A stretch of DNA of 64,000 nt, taken from contig JADJTG010000013.1 in the NCBI GenBank assembly GCA_016711285.1, forward strand, positions 288,001-352,000, written 5' to 3'. This document shows positions 27,026-36,075 of this stretch, one piece after another (the first letter of the stretch is position 1; every line of letters starts with the position of its first letter). The notes beneath the pieces are model-generated. The model worked only from the letters and a program-made list of their open reading frames with translations. It searched no databases and was not told where the DNA came from. This DNA comes from Sphingobacteriales bacterium (GTDB lineage: Bacteria > Bacteroidota > Bacteroidia > Chitinophagales > UBA2359). The position numbers and the translations under genes were made by a program.

Positions 27026-28072
27026 TTATAATTTTTTTAGCTCTCTGAAAGAAATCATTTGATAATTTTCTTCGTCCCAAAGTGCGTAAAATGCATATTT
27101 GATACTACTTAATAAAGTGATAGTAGTCGTATATTTTTGAAATATTGGATTTTCTTTACTGCATTTTTCCAATTTATAAAAAGGAACTTTAGGGGACAGA
27201 TGATGAATGTGGTGGTAGCCTATATTTCCGGTGAAAAAATTGAATATTTTTGGTAATTTATAATACGAACTACCTTTAATTGCAGCTAAAAGAAATTTCC
27301 AGTCTTTTTTCCACGTTTTGTAATTTGGATCGTGTTGGTGCTGCACATAAAAAAACCAAACAGCAGTGGAGGAGAAAGTCATTAAAATAGGAATATACAA
27401 GGCGGCTAACTTTTTGAAACCATACCAAAAATCTAAATTTGGTAAGCCTAAAATTAATCCCAGAACAAGAAAAAACAGCAGCAAATAGAAATTGGTCTTT
27501 ATAAGGGATTTTCTTTCTTTATCCCAGCCATTAAATTTTATTAAAGGTAATCTGTTATGGATAAAGATGTAATAAACAGGACCTATAATAAATAATACGG
27601 GTATTGACCTATAAATTCTGTATTTGAATTTTTCCCAAGCTGAAAGTTTTTTATATTCTCTCACTGTTAATAAGGTAATGTCGCCTATGGTTCTTGTATC
27701 CAATTGCCCCTGATGTGCATGGTGATGATTATGAGAGCGTGCCCAATATTTGTAAGGAATACAAGTCATAAAACTCATGATAAAACCGGTTCTGTCGTTT
27801 TTGGTTTTATCCGGAAAAAAGGATTGATGACCGCAATCGTGCTGAATGATAAAAATCCTGATTAAAAATAAACCAGCTAAAAAACAAATGCCAATTGCGC
27901 CCCATATATGAAATTCATATACAATGGCGGAGGCAATGAAAAGTAGTACAAATGGAAAAACGGTTTTCCATACTTCTCTTCTCGCCAGTTTTACTTCCGG
28001 AGTAGCGTAGGGTTTTATCAGTTCCTTCCAATTTTTAAGATCTTCTATTATATTGTCTTCTGTATTCTTCAT
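27026..28072 (-). CDS. Membrane fatty acid desaturase
   Basis: 348 residues, with two pairs of hydrophobic spans and the three histidine boxes of the di-iron desaturases: HDCGH near residue 78, HNHHH near 114, and HHIHH near 293; an extra HQHDP lies near 247. The spacing is that of the acyl-lipid (delta-12/omega-3-like) desaturase family. It introduces a double bond into membrane acyl chains using oxygen and an electron donor. Regioselectivity cannot be read from the sequence, and beta-carotene ketolase-like relatives are a minor alternative. It is a single gene. Confidence 0.88.
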   Translation of the reverse strand: MKNTEDNIIEDLKNWKELIKPYATPEVKLARREVWKTVFPFVLLFIASAIVYEFHIWGAIGICFLAGLFLIRIFIIQHDCGHQSFFPDKTKNDRTGFIMSFMTCIPYKYWARSHNHHHAHQGQLDTRTIGDITLLTVREYKKLSAWEKFKYRIYRSIPVLFIIGPVYYIFIHNRLPLIKFNGWDKERKSLIKTNFYLLLFFLVLGLILGLPNLDFWYGFKKLAALYIPILMTFSSTAVWFFYVQHQHDPNYKTWKKDWKFLLAAIKGSSYYKLPKIFNFFTGNIGYHHIHHLSPKVPFYKLEKCSKENPIFQKYTTTITLLSSIKYAFYALWDEENYQMISFRELKKL

Positions 28073-28220
28073 TTTGAATGATTTTTTTAGAAGCTAAGAT
28101 ACAAATTATGCTATGGGCAGGGTGATAAAAATTTATAAGTCTTAAAAAAACAGCAAATTTGTAATGAAATAAATTGAATTTTATGGTGTTTTTAAGTGGA
28201 TGTAAAGATTTTGAATGACT

Positions 28221-29237
28221 TCAATGGTCTTTGCTGTATTGTTGCAAAAAATCTTTTTCACTTGCACTCAAACTGTCGTAGCCGCTTTCCGATATTTTGT
28301 CTAAAATAGCATCAATGCGCTGTTGCGGCGACATAGACGAAGTGCCTGCGGGTATTTTGTTGTCATCGTTGCGTCCTCCGTTGATGCGTTGCAAAAATGT
28401 TTTTGAATTATTTGCTTGTTGCTCTGTGCTGTTTGTGGGCGATTGCTGAGGGGCTGTATTTTTGCCCTTATCCCAACGCCGATAGGAAATGTATGGTTTT
28501 TGGGGCGAAGCTGACTTTGGTTTGGATTGAAACAAGCCACGCAGCCGCTCAAAATAATTGTTGAAAGCCACCGACCAGTCATCGCCTTGCTGAAGGCGTT
28601 TGATATACAGAAATCCGTACAACACACCGCCCAAATGTGCAATGCTGCCGCCCGCGTTGTTGAGTTGCGCTATGCCTACAATATCCAATAACACAAAAAA
28701 CAACATCAGATATTTAATGCGTACTTCTCCCAAAAATACCAACTGTATTGGATAATCGGGGCGCAAAGTAGCCGCCGCCATCGCTATCGCCATCACCGCC
28801 GCCGATGCTCCTATCATCATACCTCCATTGCCGCTTGCGAACAAAGGAACGGAATTGTACAGCAACATATACAACACTGCACCTGCAATGCCGCCCATAA
28901 TATACAATGATAAAATGCGATGCTCGCCCAAAAATAAAACCAATATTCTGCCAAACCACATTAAACTGAGCATATTAAAAGCCAAATGCCACACGCCCGC
29001 GTGCATAAACATATAGCTGATAAGGCTCCAAGGCTGATAAAATAAAACTGATAAAGACGAAGGAAAAGCAAACTTATCGGATAGCCAATGATAGAAAGAA
29101 GTGTCTAAAAAAAATAACTGATTGAACAGCAAAATTACATTTAACAATACAAAAACCGCCACATTAATAATAATGAGTTGGTTAATGACATTGCCATAGC
29201 GAAACTGAGCGCGTATATCGTCGAAAATAGCAGACAT
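28221..29237 (-). CDS. Rhomboid-family intramembrane serine protease
   Basis: 338 residues. Six hydrophobic segments lie in the first 215 residues. The catalytic Ser is at about 145 in GASAAVM and the catalytic His at about 201 in IAHLGGVLYG; HLAFN near 84-88 is the conserved transmembrane-2 motif. A long hydrophilic, Gln/Asn-rich tail follows and ends in a small helical element (RIDAILDKISESGYDSLS) often found at the C-terminus of Bacteroidota rhomboids. It cleaves membrane-anchored substrates; which ones is unknown. Confidence 0.92.
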   Translation of the reverse strand: MSAIFDDIRAQFRYGNVINQLIIINVAVFVLLNVILLFNQLFFLDTSFYHWLSDKFAFPSSLSVLFYQPWSLISYMFMHAGVWHLAFNMLSLMWFGRILVLFLGEHRILSLYIMGGIAGAVLYMLLYNSVPLFASGNGGMMIGASAAVMAIAMAAATLRPDYPIQLVFLGEVRIKYLMLFFVLLDIVGIAQLNNAGGSIAHLGGVLYGFLYIKRLQQGDDWSVAFNNYFERLRGLFQSKPKSASPQKPYISYRRWDKGKNTAPQQSPTNSTEQQANNSKTFLQRINGGRNDDNKIPAGTSSMSPQQRIDAILDKISESGYDSLSASEKDFLQQYSKDH

Positions 29238-29325
29238 AGACCTAAAAAACGGTTTTTAAAGTATAAATAACGCAATTTGTCGCTAAAAGTTATTGTCTTA
29301 TAGTGTTCATAGCGTCATTTTATCC

Positions 29326-30966
29326 TTACGAAAAATATTTGGCAGCTATCGGAAAACGCCGCCCTACGCCAAATGCTTTGGAGGATACCCGCAAAATAGG
29401 GGCTACCTGATGACGTTTGTATTCATTGGTATTTACTAATTTCATCACTCGTTTTACCAAATCCTCTCCAAAACCCATTTCTATCAATTCTGATATACCT
29501 TGTCTTTTTTCAATGTATTGATACAAAATCCGGTCTAACACTGCATAATCTGGCAAAGAATCAGAGTCTTTTTGGTTGGGGCGCAATTCGGCAGAAGGGG
29601 CTTTTTGTAAAATATGTTGTGGCAATACCTGATTGAAATGTTCGTTGATGTATGCCGCCAACTGATAAATTTCAGATTTGTACACATCGCCCAGCACCGC
29701 CAAGCCGCCCGCCAAATCGCCGTAAAGGGTGCCGTAGCCTACGGCTGCCTCACTTTTGTTGGTGGTATTGAGCAAAATAGAACCATGTTTGTTGCTCAAA
29801 GCCATTAAAATAATTGCACGTACTCGTGCTTGTATATTTTCTTCGGTGACATCGGCGGCTTTATCTTCAAAATGCGGCTGCAATGTTTTTAAAAAAGCTG
29901 CAAAAGGCTCTTCAATGGGAATGATTTTGTGCGGACAACCTAAATTTTTTACCAACTCCAAAGAATCATTCACTGAATGTTCCGAAGAATAGCGCGAAGG
30001 CATCAGCACCGGCAATACGTTTTCAGCACCCAAAGCGTGTGCCGCCAGCACCAAGGTTATCGCAGAATCAACACCGCCCGACAATCCTAAAATTGCTTTT
30101 TTGAACCCTAATTTTTTAAAATAATCCTGAATGCCGCAAATGAGGGCTTTATAAATCAGTTCGTATTTTTCTTTGCGTTGGGTGCGCTCCGGCTGCGGAT
30201 GATACAAATCTTCTAACTGATAAGTGCGTACCTCCTCGCTGAAATATGGCATTTCGTCATATACATCGCCGAAAGCCGTCATTGCTACCGAGCCGCCGTC
30301 AAAAATAAGTTCGGTTTGCGCCCCCACGCCGTTGCTGTAAAATATGGGAATGCGATAGCGGCGGGCATTTTCGCGCAGGGTATGAATGCGCTCCTGCGCC
30401 TGATTGTAATGAAAGGGAGATGCCGACAAATTGAGCATAAAATCGGGCGACTGGCTCATCATTTCGTCCATCGGACACATTGTATAAAGTGGATTGGCAT
30501 TGCCCAAGTTCCATATATCTTCGCAAATCGTGATGGCGATGCGTTTGCCTCCGAAATTGACCACATGAAACTCCCGAGCCGGCTCAAAATAGCGGTATTC
30601 GTCAAAAATATCATAAGTGGGTAAAAGGGCTTTGTGCGCTACATGCAGCACTTGCCCGTTGTAAAGAAAATAAGCCGAATTGTACAGGTCTTTGCCGTTC
30701 AAGTCGGGATTGACAGTGGGTGCGCCTACGGCAATGGCTATGTCTTGCGAGGCAGCACACAAACGATATACGGCTTCGCGCGAACTGCGTATAAAATCGC
30801 TAAACTCCAGAAAATCGCGCGGAGGATAACCGCATACCGCCAATTCGCCAAACAAAATAATGTTTGCGCCTTGTTGCTTGGCTTCTTCTACGGCTCGCAA
30901 CATTTTTTGAACATTTTGCTCAAAATTGCCAATATGATAGTTGAGTTGGGCTATTGCTATTTTCAT
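29326..30966 (-). CDS. nadE: Glutamine-dependent NAD+ synthetase
   Basis: Amidates nicotinic acid adenine dinucleotide to NAD+, using ammonia from glutamine. 546 residues. The N-terminal nitrilase-type glutaminase domain has the Glu-Lys-Cys triad in FGELAVCGYPP, HKALLPTYD and ITICEDIWN. The C-terminal synthetase domain has the ATP pyrophosphatase loop LGLSGGVDSAITL. A -7 element TACCTTTG lies 66 bases upstream. It stands between the rhomboid gene and a small lipoprotein gene, all on the minus strand. Confidence 0.95.
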   Translation of the reverse strand: MKIAIAQLNYHIGNFEQNVQKMLRAVEEAKQQGANIILFGELAVCGYPPRDFLEFSDFIRSSREAVYRLCAASQDIAIAVGAPTVNPDLNGKDLYNSAYFLYNGQVLHVAHKALLPTYDIFDEYRYFEPAREFHVVNFGGKRIAITICEDIWNLGNANPLYTMCPMDEMMSQSPDFMLNLSASPFHYNQAQERIHTLRENARRYRIPIFYSNGVGAQTELIFDGGSVAMTAFGDVYDEMPYFSEEVRTYQLEDLYHPQPERTQRKEKYELIYKALICGIQDYFKKLGFKKAILGLSGGVDSAITLVLAAHALGAENVLPVLMPSRYSSEHSVNDSLELVKNLGCPHKIIPIEEPFAAFLKTLQPHFEDKAADVTEENIQARVRAIILMALSNKHGSILLNTTNKSEAAVGYGTLYGDLAGGLAVLGDVYKSEIYQLAAYINEHFNQVLPQHILQKAPSAELRPNQKDSDSLPDYAVLDRILYQYIEKRQGISELIEMGFGEDLVKRVMKLVNTNEYKRHQVAPILRVSSKAFGVGRRFPIAAKYFS

Positions 30967-31031
30967 ATATTACAAAATGCAAAGAATAAAAATAAACCTT
31001 TGTACGTTTTTTTTGAGATTTTTAAAACATA

Positions 31032-31039
31032 CAAAGGTA
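31032..31039 (-). promoter_or_regulatory. -7 element of nadE
   Basis: TACCTTTG on the minus strand, exact match to TAnnTTTG. Confidence 0.55.
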
Positions 31040-31108
31040 ATATCTAATTGTCTTAATTTTGAGCAAATCTATACCGATAAAATCGCTTCTTTAACAGCGT
31101 ATATACTG

Positions 31109-31324
31109 TTATTTTTTCAAGCGGCGACCGTTTTTTCTGAAATACTTTTTTCCGTCTTTGGGTAATAAACCCGAACGACTTTTGCCCGATACGGCAGGGA
31201 TTCCTGTTTTTTCGTCAACTTTGGCTTTCTCTAATGCCGGACAACCGCCTTTTTTGCGACAAGACGGCATTGTTGCGCAAATGCTGAATAATAATAGCAT
31301 CAATATGATTTTTTTGAACGACAT
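31109..31324 (-). CDS. Small basic lipoprotein
   Basis: 71 residues. A signal sequence ends in TMPSC (lipobox, Cys 22). The mature part is only about 50 residues, strongly basic, ending in KKYFRKNGRRLKK. No domain is recognisable; similar tiny lipoproteins are scattered in Bacteroidota. The lipobox and an ATG in the right place support it as a real gene. Function unknown. Confidence 0.6.
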   Translation of the reverse strand: MSFKKIILMLLLFSICATMPSCRKKGGCPALEKAKVDEKTGIPAVSGKSRSGLLPKDGKKYFRKNGRRLKK

Positions 31325-31532
31325 ATTTTGTCTAAGGGGGTTTTTTGTTTATAATTCGATGAACAGTGTGTGAATTTTGCTTAGATAACCGACAAAGCAG
31401 AAAGTTATATTTTATTTCAAATGTTTTGTTGTGCTTTTTTCTTTGATTATTGATAATGAAACTTCTGAAAGAACGAAATATAATGCCGCTTTATTTTTTT
31501 AATGTACTTCTAAAAAGCAATAAAAGAGTTTT

Positions 31533-32276
31533 TTAGGGCTTTACTACTATCAATAAATTGGGTGAAAAAAGCACATGACGGCTGCTATAACCGTGTGCAA
31601 ACATCTGAATCCGTCTTTTGATATTTGTTACCCCGCGAATGAGGGTTGCCGCTACACTGCGCAAAAAACTCCCGTGTACCACCGCCGACGGCAAAAGGCG
31701 CACTTCCGAAAATCCCGCTGCCAACATCAACTGTTCGGCGGAGTTGCCGTTGAGCAAAGTTTCGTGCGTATAATCGCCGAAAGCATATACCGAAGCAAAG
31801 GGCGCATCTAAATTGGGTGTTCTGAAAATTGCGCTGCCCCCGACTTTCAGCGAATGGCGGATTTGCTGCAACAATGACAGAGCTTCGCTTTTTTCTAAGT
31901 GCTCTATTACATCAATACAAAAAATACAATCGTATAATTGTTTTTTTTCTGCTAAAAACTGTATCGCATCGGTGCACAGCACTTGGGATAAACCCAAAGA
32001 TTGAGCCACTTGCACTTGCTCTGCACTAATGTCGATGCCCGAAAGTTGCGTGTAGCCGCGTTGCTGCAAAAACAGCAACAAAGAACCAAAGCCGCAGCCG
32101 ATGTCTAAAATATATGCTTCTTGCTGCGAAGCAGGCAGCAAAGCCGCCAATTCAGCATTAAACTGACGCATATCATTAGCCAGCAATTGCTCCAAATCGC
32201 TATTGCCCTGATGCCGCGCTACCTGTGTGCGGTGATAATCTTCGTAGAGTTGTTGGCGGTAGTGTTGTTGCGACAT
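31533..32276 (-). CDS. Class I SAM-dependent methyltransferase
   Basis: 247 residues. SAM-binding motif I is YILDIGCGFGSLL, followed by the acidic SGIDIS, the CTDAIQFL segment and the post-motif CIFCIDVIEHLEKSE. These are typical of methyltransf_23/UbiG-like enzymes. The substrate is unknown. Its ATG overlaps the serS stop codon by one base (TAATG), so translation is probably coupled to that gene. Confidence 0.85.
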   Translation of the reverse strand: MSQQHYRQQLYEDYHRTQVARHQGNSDLEQLLANDMRQFNAELAALLPASQQEAYILDIGCGFGSLLLFLQQRGYTQLSGIDISAEQVQVAQSLGLSQVLCTDAIQFLAEKKQLYDCIFCIDVIEHLEKSEALSLLQQIRHSLKVGGSAIFRTPNLDAPFASVYAFGDYTHETLLNGNSAEQLMLAAGFSEVRLLPSAVVHGSFLRSVAATLIRGVTNIKRRIQMFAHGYSSRHVLFSPNLLIVVKP

Positions 32277-33550
32277 TATCTAATCCAATCAAAACCGGTA
32301 TAAGGCTGCAATGCTGCCGGAATACGAATGCCTTCGGGCGTTTGGTGATTTTCGAGCAATGCCGCCATAATGCGCGGCAACGCCAAGGCACTGCCGTTGA
32401 GCGTATGCACCAAGCGCGTTTTTTTGCTCTGAGCATCACGCAGACGGGCTTTGAGGCGGTTGCTTTGGAATGTTTCAAAATTAGAAACAGAACTTACCTC
32501 CAACCAGCGTTGCTGTGCTGCCGAAAATACTTCAAAATCATAAGTGAGTGCCGAAGCAAAACCCATATCGCCGCCGCACAAGTGCAAAATACGATAAGGT
32601 AATTCAAGAGCTTCTAATAAAGTTTCTACATGTGCCAGCATATCCTCCAATGTTTGATACGATTGGTCGGGGTGCGCAAATTGTACTATCTCTACTTTTT
32701 CAAACTGGTGTACGCGGTTCAGACCACGCACGTCTTTGCCGTAAGTACCCGCTTCACGGCGAAAACAAGGCGAATGTCCTGCCATTTTTACAGGCAAATC
32801 ACTTTCATTAAAGATATGGTCGCGGTAAATGTTTGTAATGGGGACTTCGGCAGTGGGAATTAAATATAGATTGTCTTCCGTTACAAAATACATTTGCCCT
32901 TCTTTGTCCGGCAACTGCCCCGTGCCGTATGCCGATTGTTCGTTTACCATAAAAGGCGGCACTACTTCCAAATATCCGGCTTGCACGGCACGCTCCAAAA
33001 AGAAGGAAGCCAAGGCGCGTTGCAAACGTGCTCCTTTTCCCAAAAATACCGGAAATCCGGCTCCTGTGAGCTGCACACCTAATTCCATACTCACCAAATT
33101 GTACTGACTCATCAGCTCCCAGTGTGGTTTGGAGGCGGCGTGCAACTGCGGAATATTGCCCGCTTGCTTGCGCACTACATTATCTTCGGCAGATTTGCCC
33201 GCCGGTACAGAGGCGTGCGGCAAATTGGGTAATTGAAGCATTATTTTACGCAAATTCGCTTCTACTTTATCCATTGCCGCTTTTTCTTCCTGTTCTTGTT
33301 GTTTCAGGGTGGTGGTGCGTTGTTTCAGTATGTCGGCTTCGGCGGTTTTGCCCTGCTTCATCAGCATACCTATTTCTTTGGCAATGCTGTTGCTTTCGGC
33401 AAGAATGGTATCAAGGGTGCTTTGTGCTTTTTTGCGTTGCTCGTCTAATTCTAAGGCTTGGTCTATTAATTCGGGCTGGGGAAAATGTCGGAGTGCGAGC
33501 CGTTCTTTTGCCACAGCAACATTATTGCGAAGGGTTTGTAGTTCAAGCAT
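32276..33550 (-). CDS. serS: Seryl-tRNA synthetase
   Basis: Charges tRNA-Ser (and tRNA-Sec where present) with serine. 424 residues. The N-terminal long coiled-coil arm spans about 30-100 and contacts the tRNA variable arm. The class II core has TAEVPITNIYRD, motif 2 FRREAGTYGKDVRGLNRVHQF, and motif 3 NGSALALPRIMAALLE. It overlaps the downstream methyltransferase start by one base. A -7 element TAACTTTG lies about 96 bases upstream. Confidence 0.96.
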   Translation of the reverse strand: MLELQTLRNNVAVAKERLALRHFPQPELIDQALELDEQRKKAQSTLDTILAESNSIAKEIGMLMKQGKTAEADILKQRTTTLKQQEQEEKAAMDKVEANLRKIMLQLPNLPHASVPAGKSAEDNVVRKQAGNIPQLHAASKPHWELMSQYNLVSMELGVQLTGAGFPVFLGKGARLQRALASFFLERAVQAGYLEVVPPFMVNEQSAYGTGQLPDKEGQMYFVTEDNLYLIPTAEVPITNIYRDHIFNESDLPVKMAGHSPCFRREAGTYGKDVRGLNRVHQFEKVEIVQFAHPDQSYQTLEDMLAHVETLLEALELPYRILHLCGGDMGFASALTYDFEVFSAAQQRWLEVSSVSNFETFQSNRLKARLRDAQSKKTRLVHTLNGSALALPRIMAALLENHQTPEGIRIPAALQPYTGFDWIR

Positions 33551-33645
33551 ATAATTTTATATCTTTTTTAATATATATTGCAACACATTGTATTTTATTT
33601 TTTTAAAAAAATATATTATTTACAGGGGTGTGCAAAAAAAACGTA

Positions 33646-33653
33646 CAAAGTTA
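33646..33653 (-). promoter_or_regulatory. -7 element of serS
   Basis: TAACTTTG on the minus strand, exact match to TAnnTTTG; leader about 90 bases. Confidence 0.55.
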
Positions 33654-33694
33654 CTATTTTTTTTAGTGCTGCATCTGCAACAAATAACGAAAAA

Positions 33695-35518
33695 CTATGT
33701 GATATAAATATCTTCTTTGGGATAGCGGTATTTTAAGGTGCGTACTTTGAACCCACTTAACAAACCTACTAAAATGGTAAAAGCTCCTACCCTGCCGATG
33801 AACATAGTGGCAACAATGATTAATTTGCCCATATTGCTGAGTTGTGGGGTGATGCCCACCGACAAGCCTACCGTTCCATACGCCGAAAATGCCTCAAATG
33901 CCAGCGCAAAAGCATCTTTGTCCGGCTCAAAATAGCAGAGTGAGAAAATAGAAGAACCAATAATAATAAGCGAAAGGGAAATAACAGCAAAAGAACGCCG
34001 TATTGATTCGTCTGATATTTCGCGTCCGAATAGCTCAATGCGGTCTTTGCCGCGTACAATATTAATAATGTTGAGCGTACCCACAGCAAATGTCGTTACT
34101 TTGATACCGCCGCCTGTGCCGGCAGGTGCTGCCCCAACCCACATTAAAAATATGGTTATCAACAAAGAGGGCAACAACATATCGGCGATAGGCACTGAAT
34201 TAAAGCCGGCGGTGCGCGGTGTTACCGCCATAAAAAAAGCGTTCACCACCTTGCCGAAGCCGCTATGTGGGGCGAGTACATTGTTGTATTCGGTGACGTA
34301 AAAGTATAATGTACCTAAAATCCATAAAGCAGATGACATCAGCAGTACCACACGAGCATGTAAAGGAATGATGCGGGCAGATATAATTTTGGGCTGATTG
34401 AGTAAGGGCGACAGCAGGTTTTTAATTTTGGTTTTGAGTAATTTATAAAAAACTATCAATATCGGAAATCCTAAACCTCCCAGCATAATTAATGCCATAA
34501 TTGTAGCGTGTACCCAATAGTTGTAGCGAATACGAATATCATATAGCTGGTCGCTAAATAGCGCAAAACCCGCATTGCAAAAGGCAGAAATGGCATGAAA
34601 CAAAGCGAAAAACATGCGCGAAGATGTATCACCTACTACATTTTCATCAATGTTGATATAAATTACTATTGCTCCCATCAACTCAATAAAAAAAGTAGCG
34701 GCGATAATTTTATATAAAGTCTGAAATACTTCGCCCAAGTGGTCGGCACTGATAAAGTCTTTGATGAGCATTTGGTTTTGCAGCGAGGAGGAGCGTGTGA
34801 AAAAATAACCAAAAAAAGATGTAATCGTCATTACACCCAAACCACCCAACTGAATAAAAAACAAAATAATTACCTGTCCGAAGCGTGTAAAATAATTGCC
34901 TGTGTCCAATACCCCCAAACCTGTTACACTTACAGCACTCGTGATGGTAAAAAGTGCATCTATCCAACCGATACCGGCGTGGGTGGCGGCGGGCATCATC
35001 AAAAATAAAGTACCCAACGTAATCAGCATCACAAAACTCAGCGTAAATAAAATGGCGGGATTGAGTTTGAGATGTACGACATCAAGGCTGCTGCGCGAAA
35101 TTTCTACCAGAAAAACAATGAAAATTGTCCACCGCGCCCACGAAAGCGGCGTGAAAATACCGCCTGCAACAGAGGCATCGGCAGGATAATACAATAAAAA
35201 GAAACTCGCCAATGCCGTCAGTATCACCATCAGATATTCACCCCACAAGGCACGCCGCCGTATGTTGGCTAAAAGTGCCGCCCCTATCTGAAACAGCAAA
35301 GCCGCCGTAAAACCTACGATACAGACCAAATAAAAAAGGGAAATAAAATGCTGTGCGCTTGCCGAAGCGTAGTATCCGAATCCCAAATCATAAATGAGTA
35401 CTAAAAAAGCGAGAATACTCGTGTATAGCAGCCATTTTCCGGTATTGCGAAAAACTTTCTTCTTACCAAAAGAATCACTGAATACGGTGAGCGTATCGTG
35501 TAGCCAAGATGTTGCCAT
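33695..35518 (-). CDS. TrkH/KtrB-family potassium transporter
   Basis: 607 residues: an N-terminal membrane extension of about 150 residues, then four repeats of the M1-P-M2 fold. The four selectivity-filter loops are recognisable as VSVTGLG, AFCNAGF, TPRTAGFNS and YGTVGLS; the conserved filter glycines are all there. It imports K+ (often coupled to Na+ or H+). Such channels need a regulatory TrkA/KtrA subunit, and no such gene lies next to it. tsaE lies upstream, but a -7 element between them suggests separate transcription. Confidence 0.9.
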   Translation of the reverse strand: MATSWLHDTLTVFSDSFGKKKVFRNTGKWLLYTSILAFLVLIYDLGFGYYASASAQHFISLFYLVCIVGFTAALLFQIGAALLANIRRRALWGEYLMVILTALASFFLLYYPADASVAGGIFTPLSWARWTIFIVFLVEISRSSLDVVHLKLNPAILFTLSFVMLITLGTLFLMMPAATHAGIGWIDALFTITSAVSVTGLGVLDTGNYFTRFGQVIILFFIQLGGLGVMTITSFFGYFFTRSSSLQNQMLIKDFISADHLGEVFQTLYKIIAATFFIELMGAIVIYINIDENVVGDTSSRMFFALFHAISAFCNAGFALFSDQLYDIRIRYNYWVHATIMALIMLGGLGFPILIVFYKLLKTKIKNLLSPLLNQPKIISARIIPLHARVVLLMSSALWILGTLYFYVTEYNNVLAPHSGFGKVVNAFFMAVTPRTAGFNSVPIADMLLPSLLITIFLMWVGAAPAGTGGGIKVTTFAVGTLNIINIVRGKDRIELFGREISDESIRRSFAVISLSLIIIGSSIFSLCYFEPDKDAFALAFEAFSAYGTVGLSVGITPQLSNMGKLIIVATMFIGRVGAFTILVGLLSGFKVRTLKYRYPKEDIYIT

Positions 35519-35557
35519 AAGATTGCTTTATGTACAAAATAGGCGTACATAATGATG

Positions 35558-35565
35558 CAAATGTA
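35558..35565 (-). promoter_or_regulatory. -7 element of the potassium transporter gene
   Basis: TACATTTG on the minus strand, 40 bases before the ATG at 35518. Confidence 0.45.
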
Positions 35566-35602
35566 AAAAGAGATTGTAAAATTTTTAAAAGACCTTATTT
35601 TT

Positions 35603-36040
35603 CTAATACAATAATTGAGCCACGACGGTGCGTGTAGTTTTGCCTGTTTTTTCGATTTTTATCGCTAAATAGGGTTTTTCCAAGTAAGACTCTGCTATTT
35701 GAGGCCATTCAATAAAAAAATAAGCTGCGGGGTGATGCTGCCAATAGTCATCAAAACCCAGTTCATCTAATTCCTCCACCCGATTGATACGGAATAAATC
35801 AAAATGAAGCACTTCTGTTCCGGTAGCATCGTTGTTGTATTCGTGTGCGATGGAATAAGTAGGGCTGCCGCCCGCCTCAATGCCTAATTGTCGGCAAAGG
35901 GCTTGTATCAAAGTTGTTTTTCCGGCTCCCATTTCGCCATAAAAAATAAAAGTGCGCTGCTCAGAAAAATACTGTAACAATGTCTGTGCAACGTGGTCTA
36001 TTTCGCTGATGTCAAATGTTTTTTTTCCGAAATTACTCAT
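35603..36040 (-). CDS. tsaE: tRNA threonylcarbamoyladenosine biosynthesis protein TsaE
   Basis: ATPase partner of TsaB and TsaD in making the t6A modification at tRNA position 37. 145 residues, the usual length. Walker A is FYGEMGAGKTTLIQ, the SPTYSIAHEY segment follows, and the acidic LFRINRVEELDELG and FFIEWPQ motifs complete the family pattern. It lies 35 bases downstream of tyrS on the same strand and is probably co-transcribed with it. Confidence 0.93.
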   Translation of the reverse strand: MSNFGKKTFDISEIDHVAQTLLQYFSEQRTFIFYGEMGAGKTTLIQALCRQLGIEAGGSPTYSIAHEYNNDATGTEVLHFDLFRINRVEELDELGFDDYWQHHPAAYFFIEWPQIAESYLEKPYLAIKIEKTGKTTRTVVAQLLY

Positions 36041-36075
36041 GTTTTTTATAAAAAAATCAACTTTGCTGCACTTCT

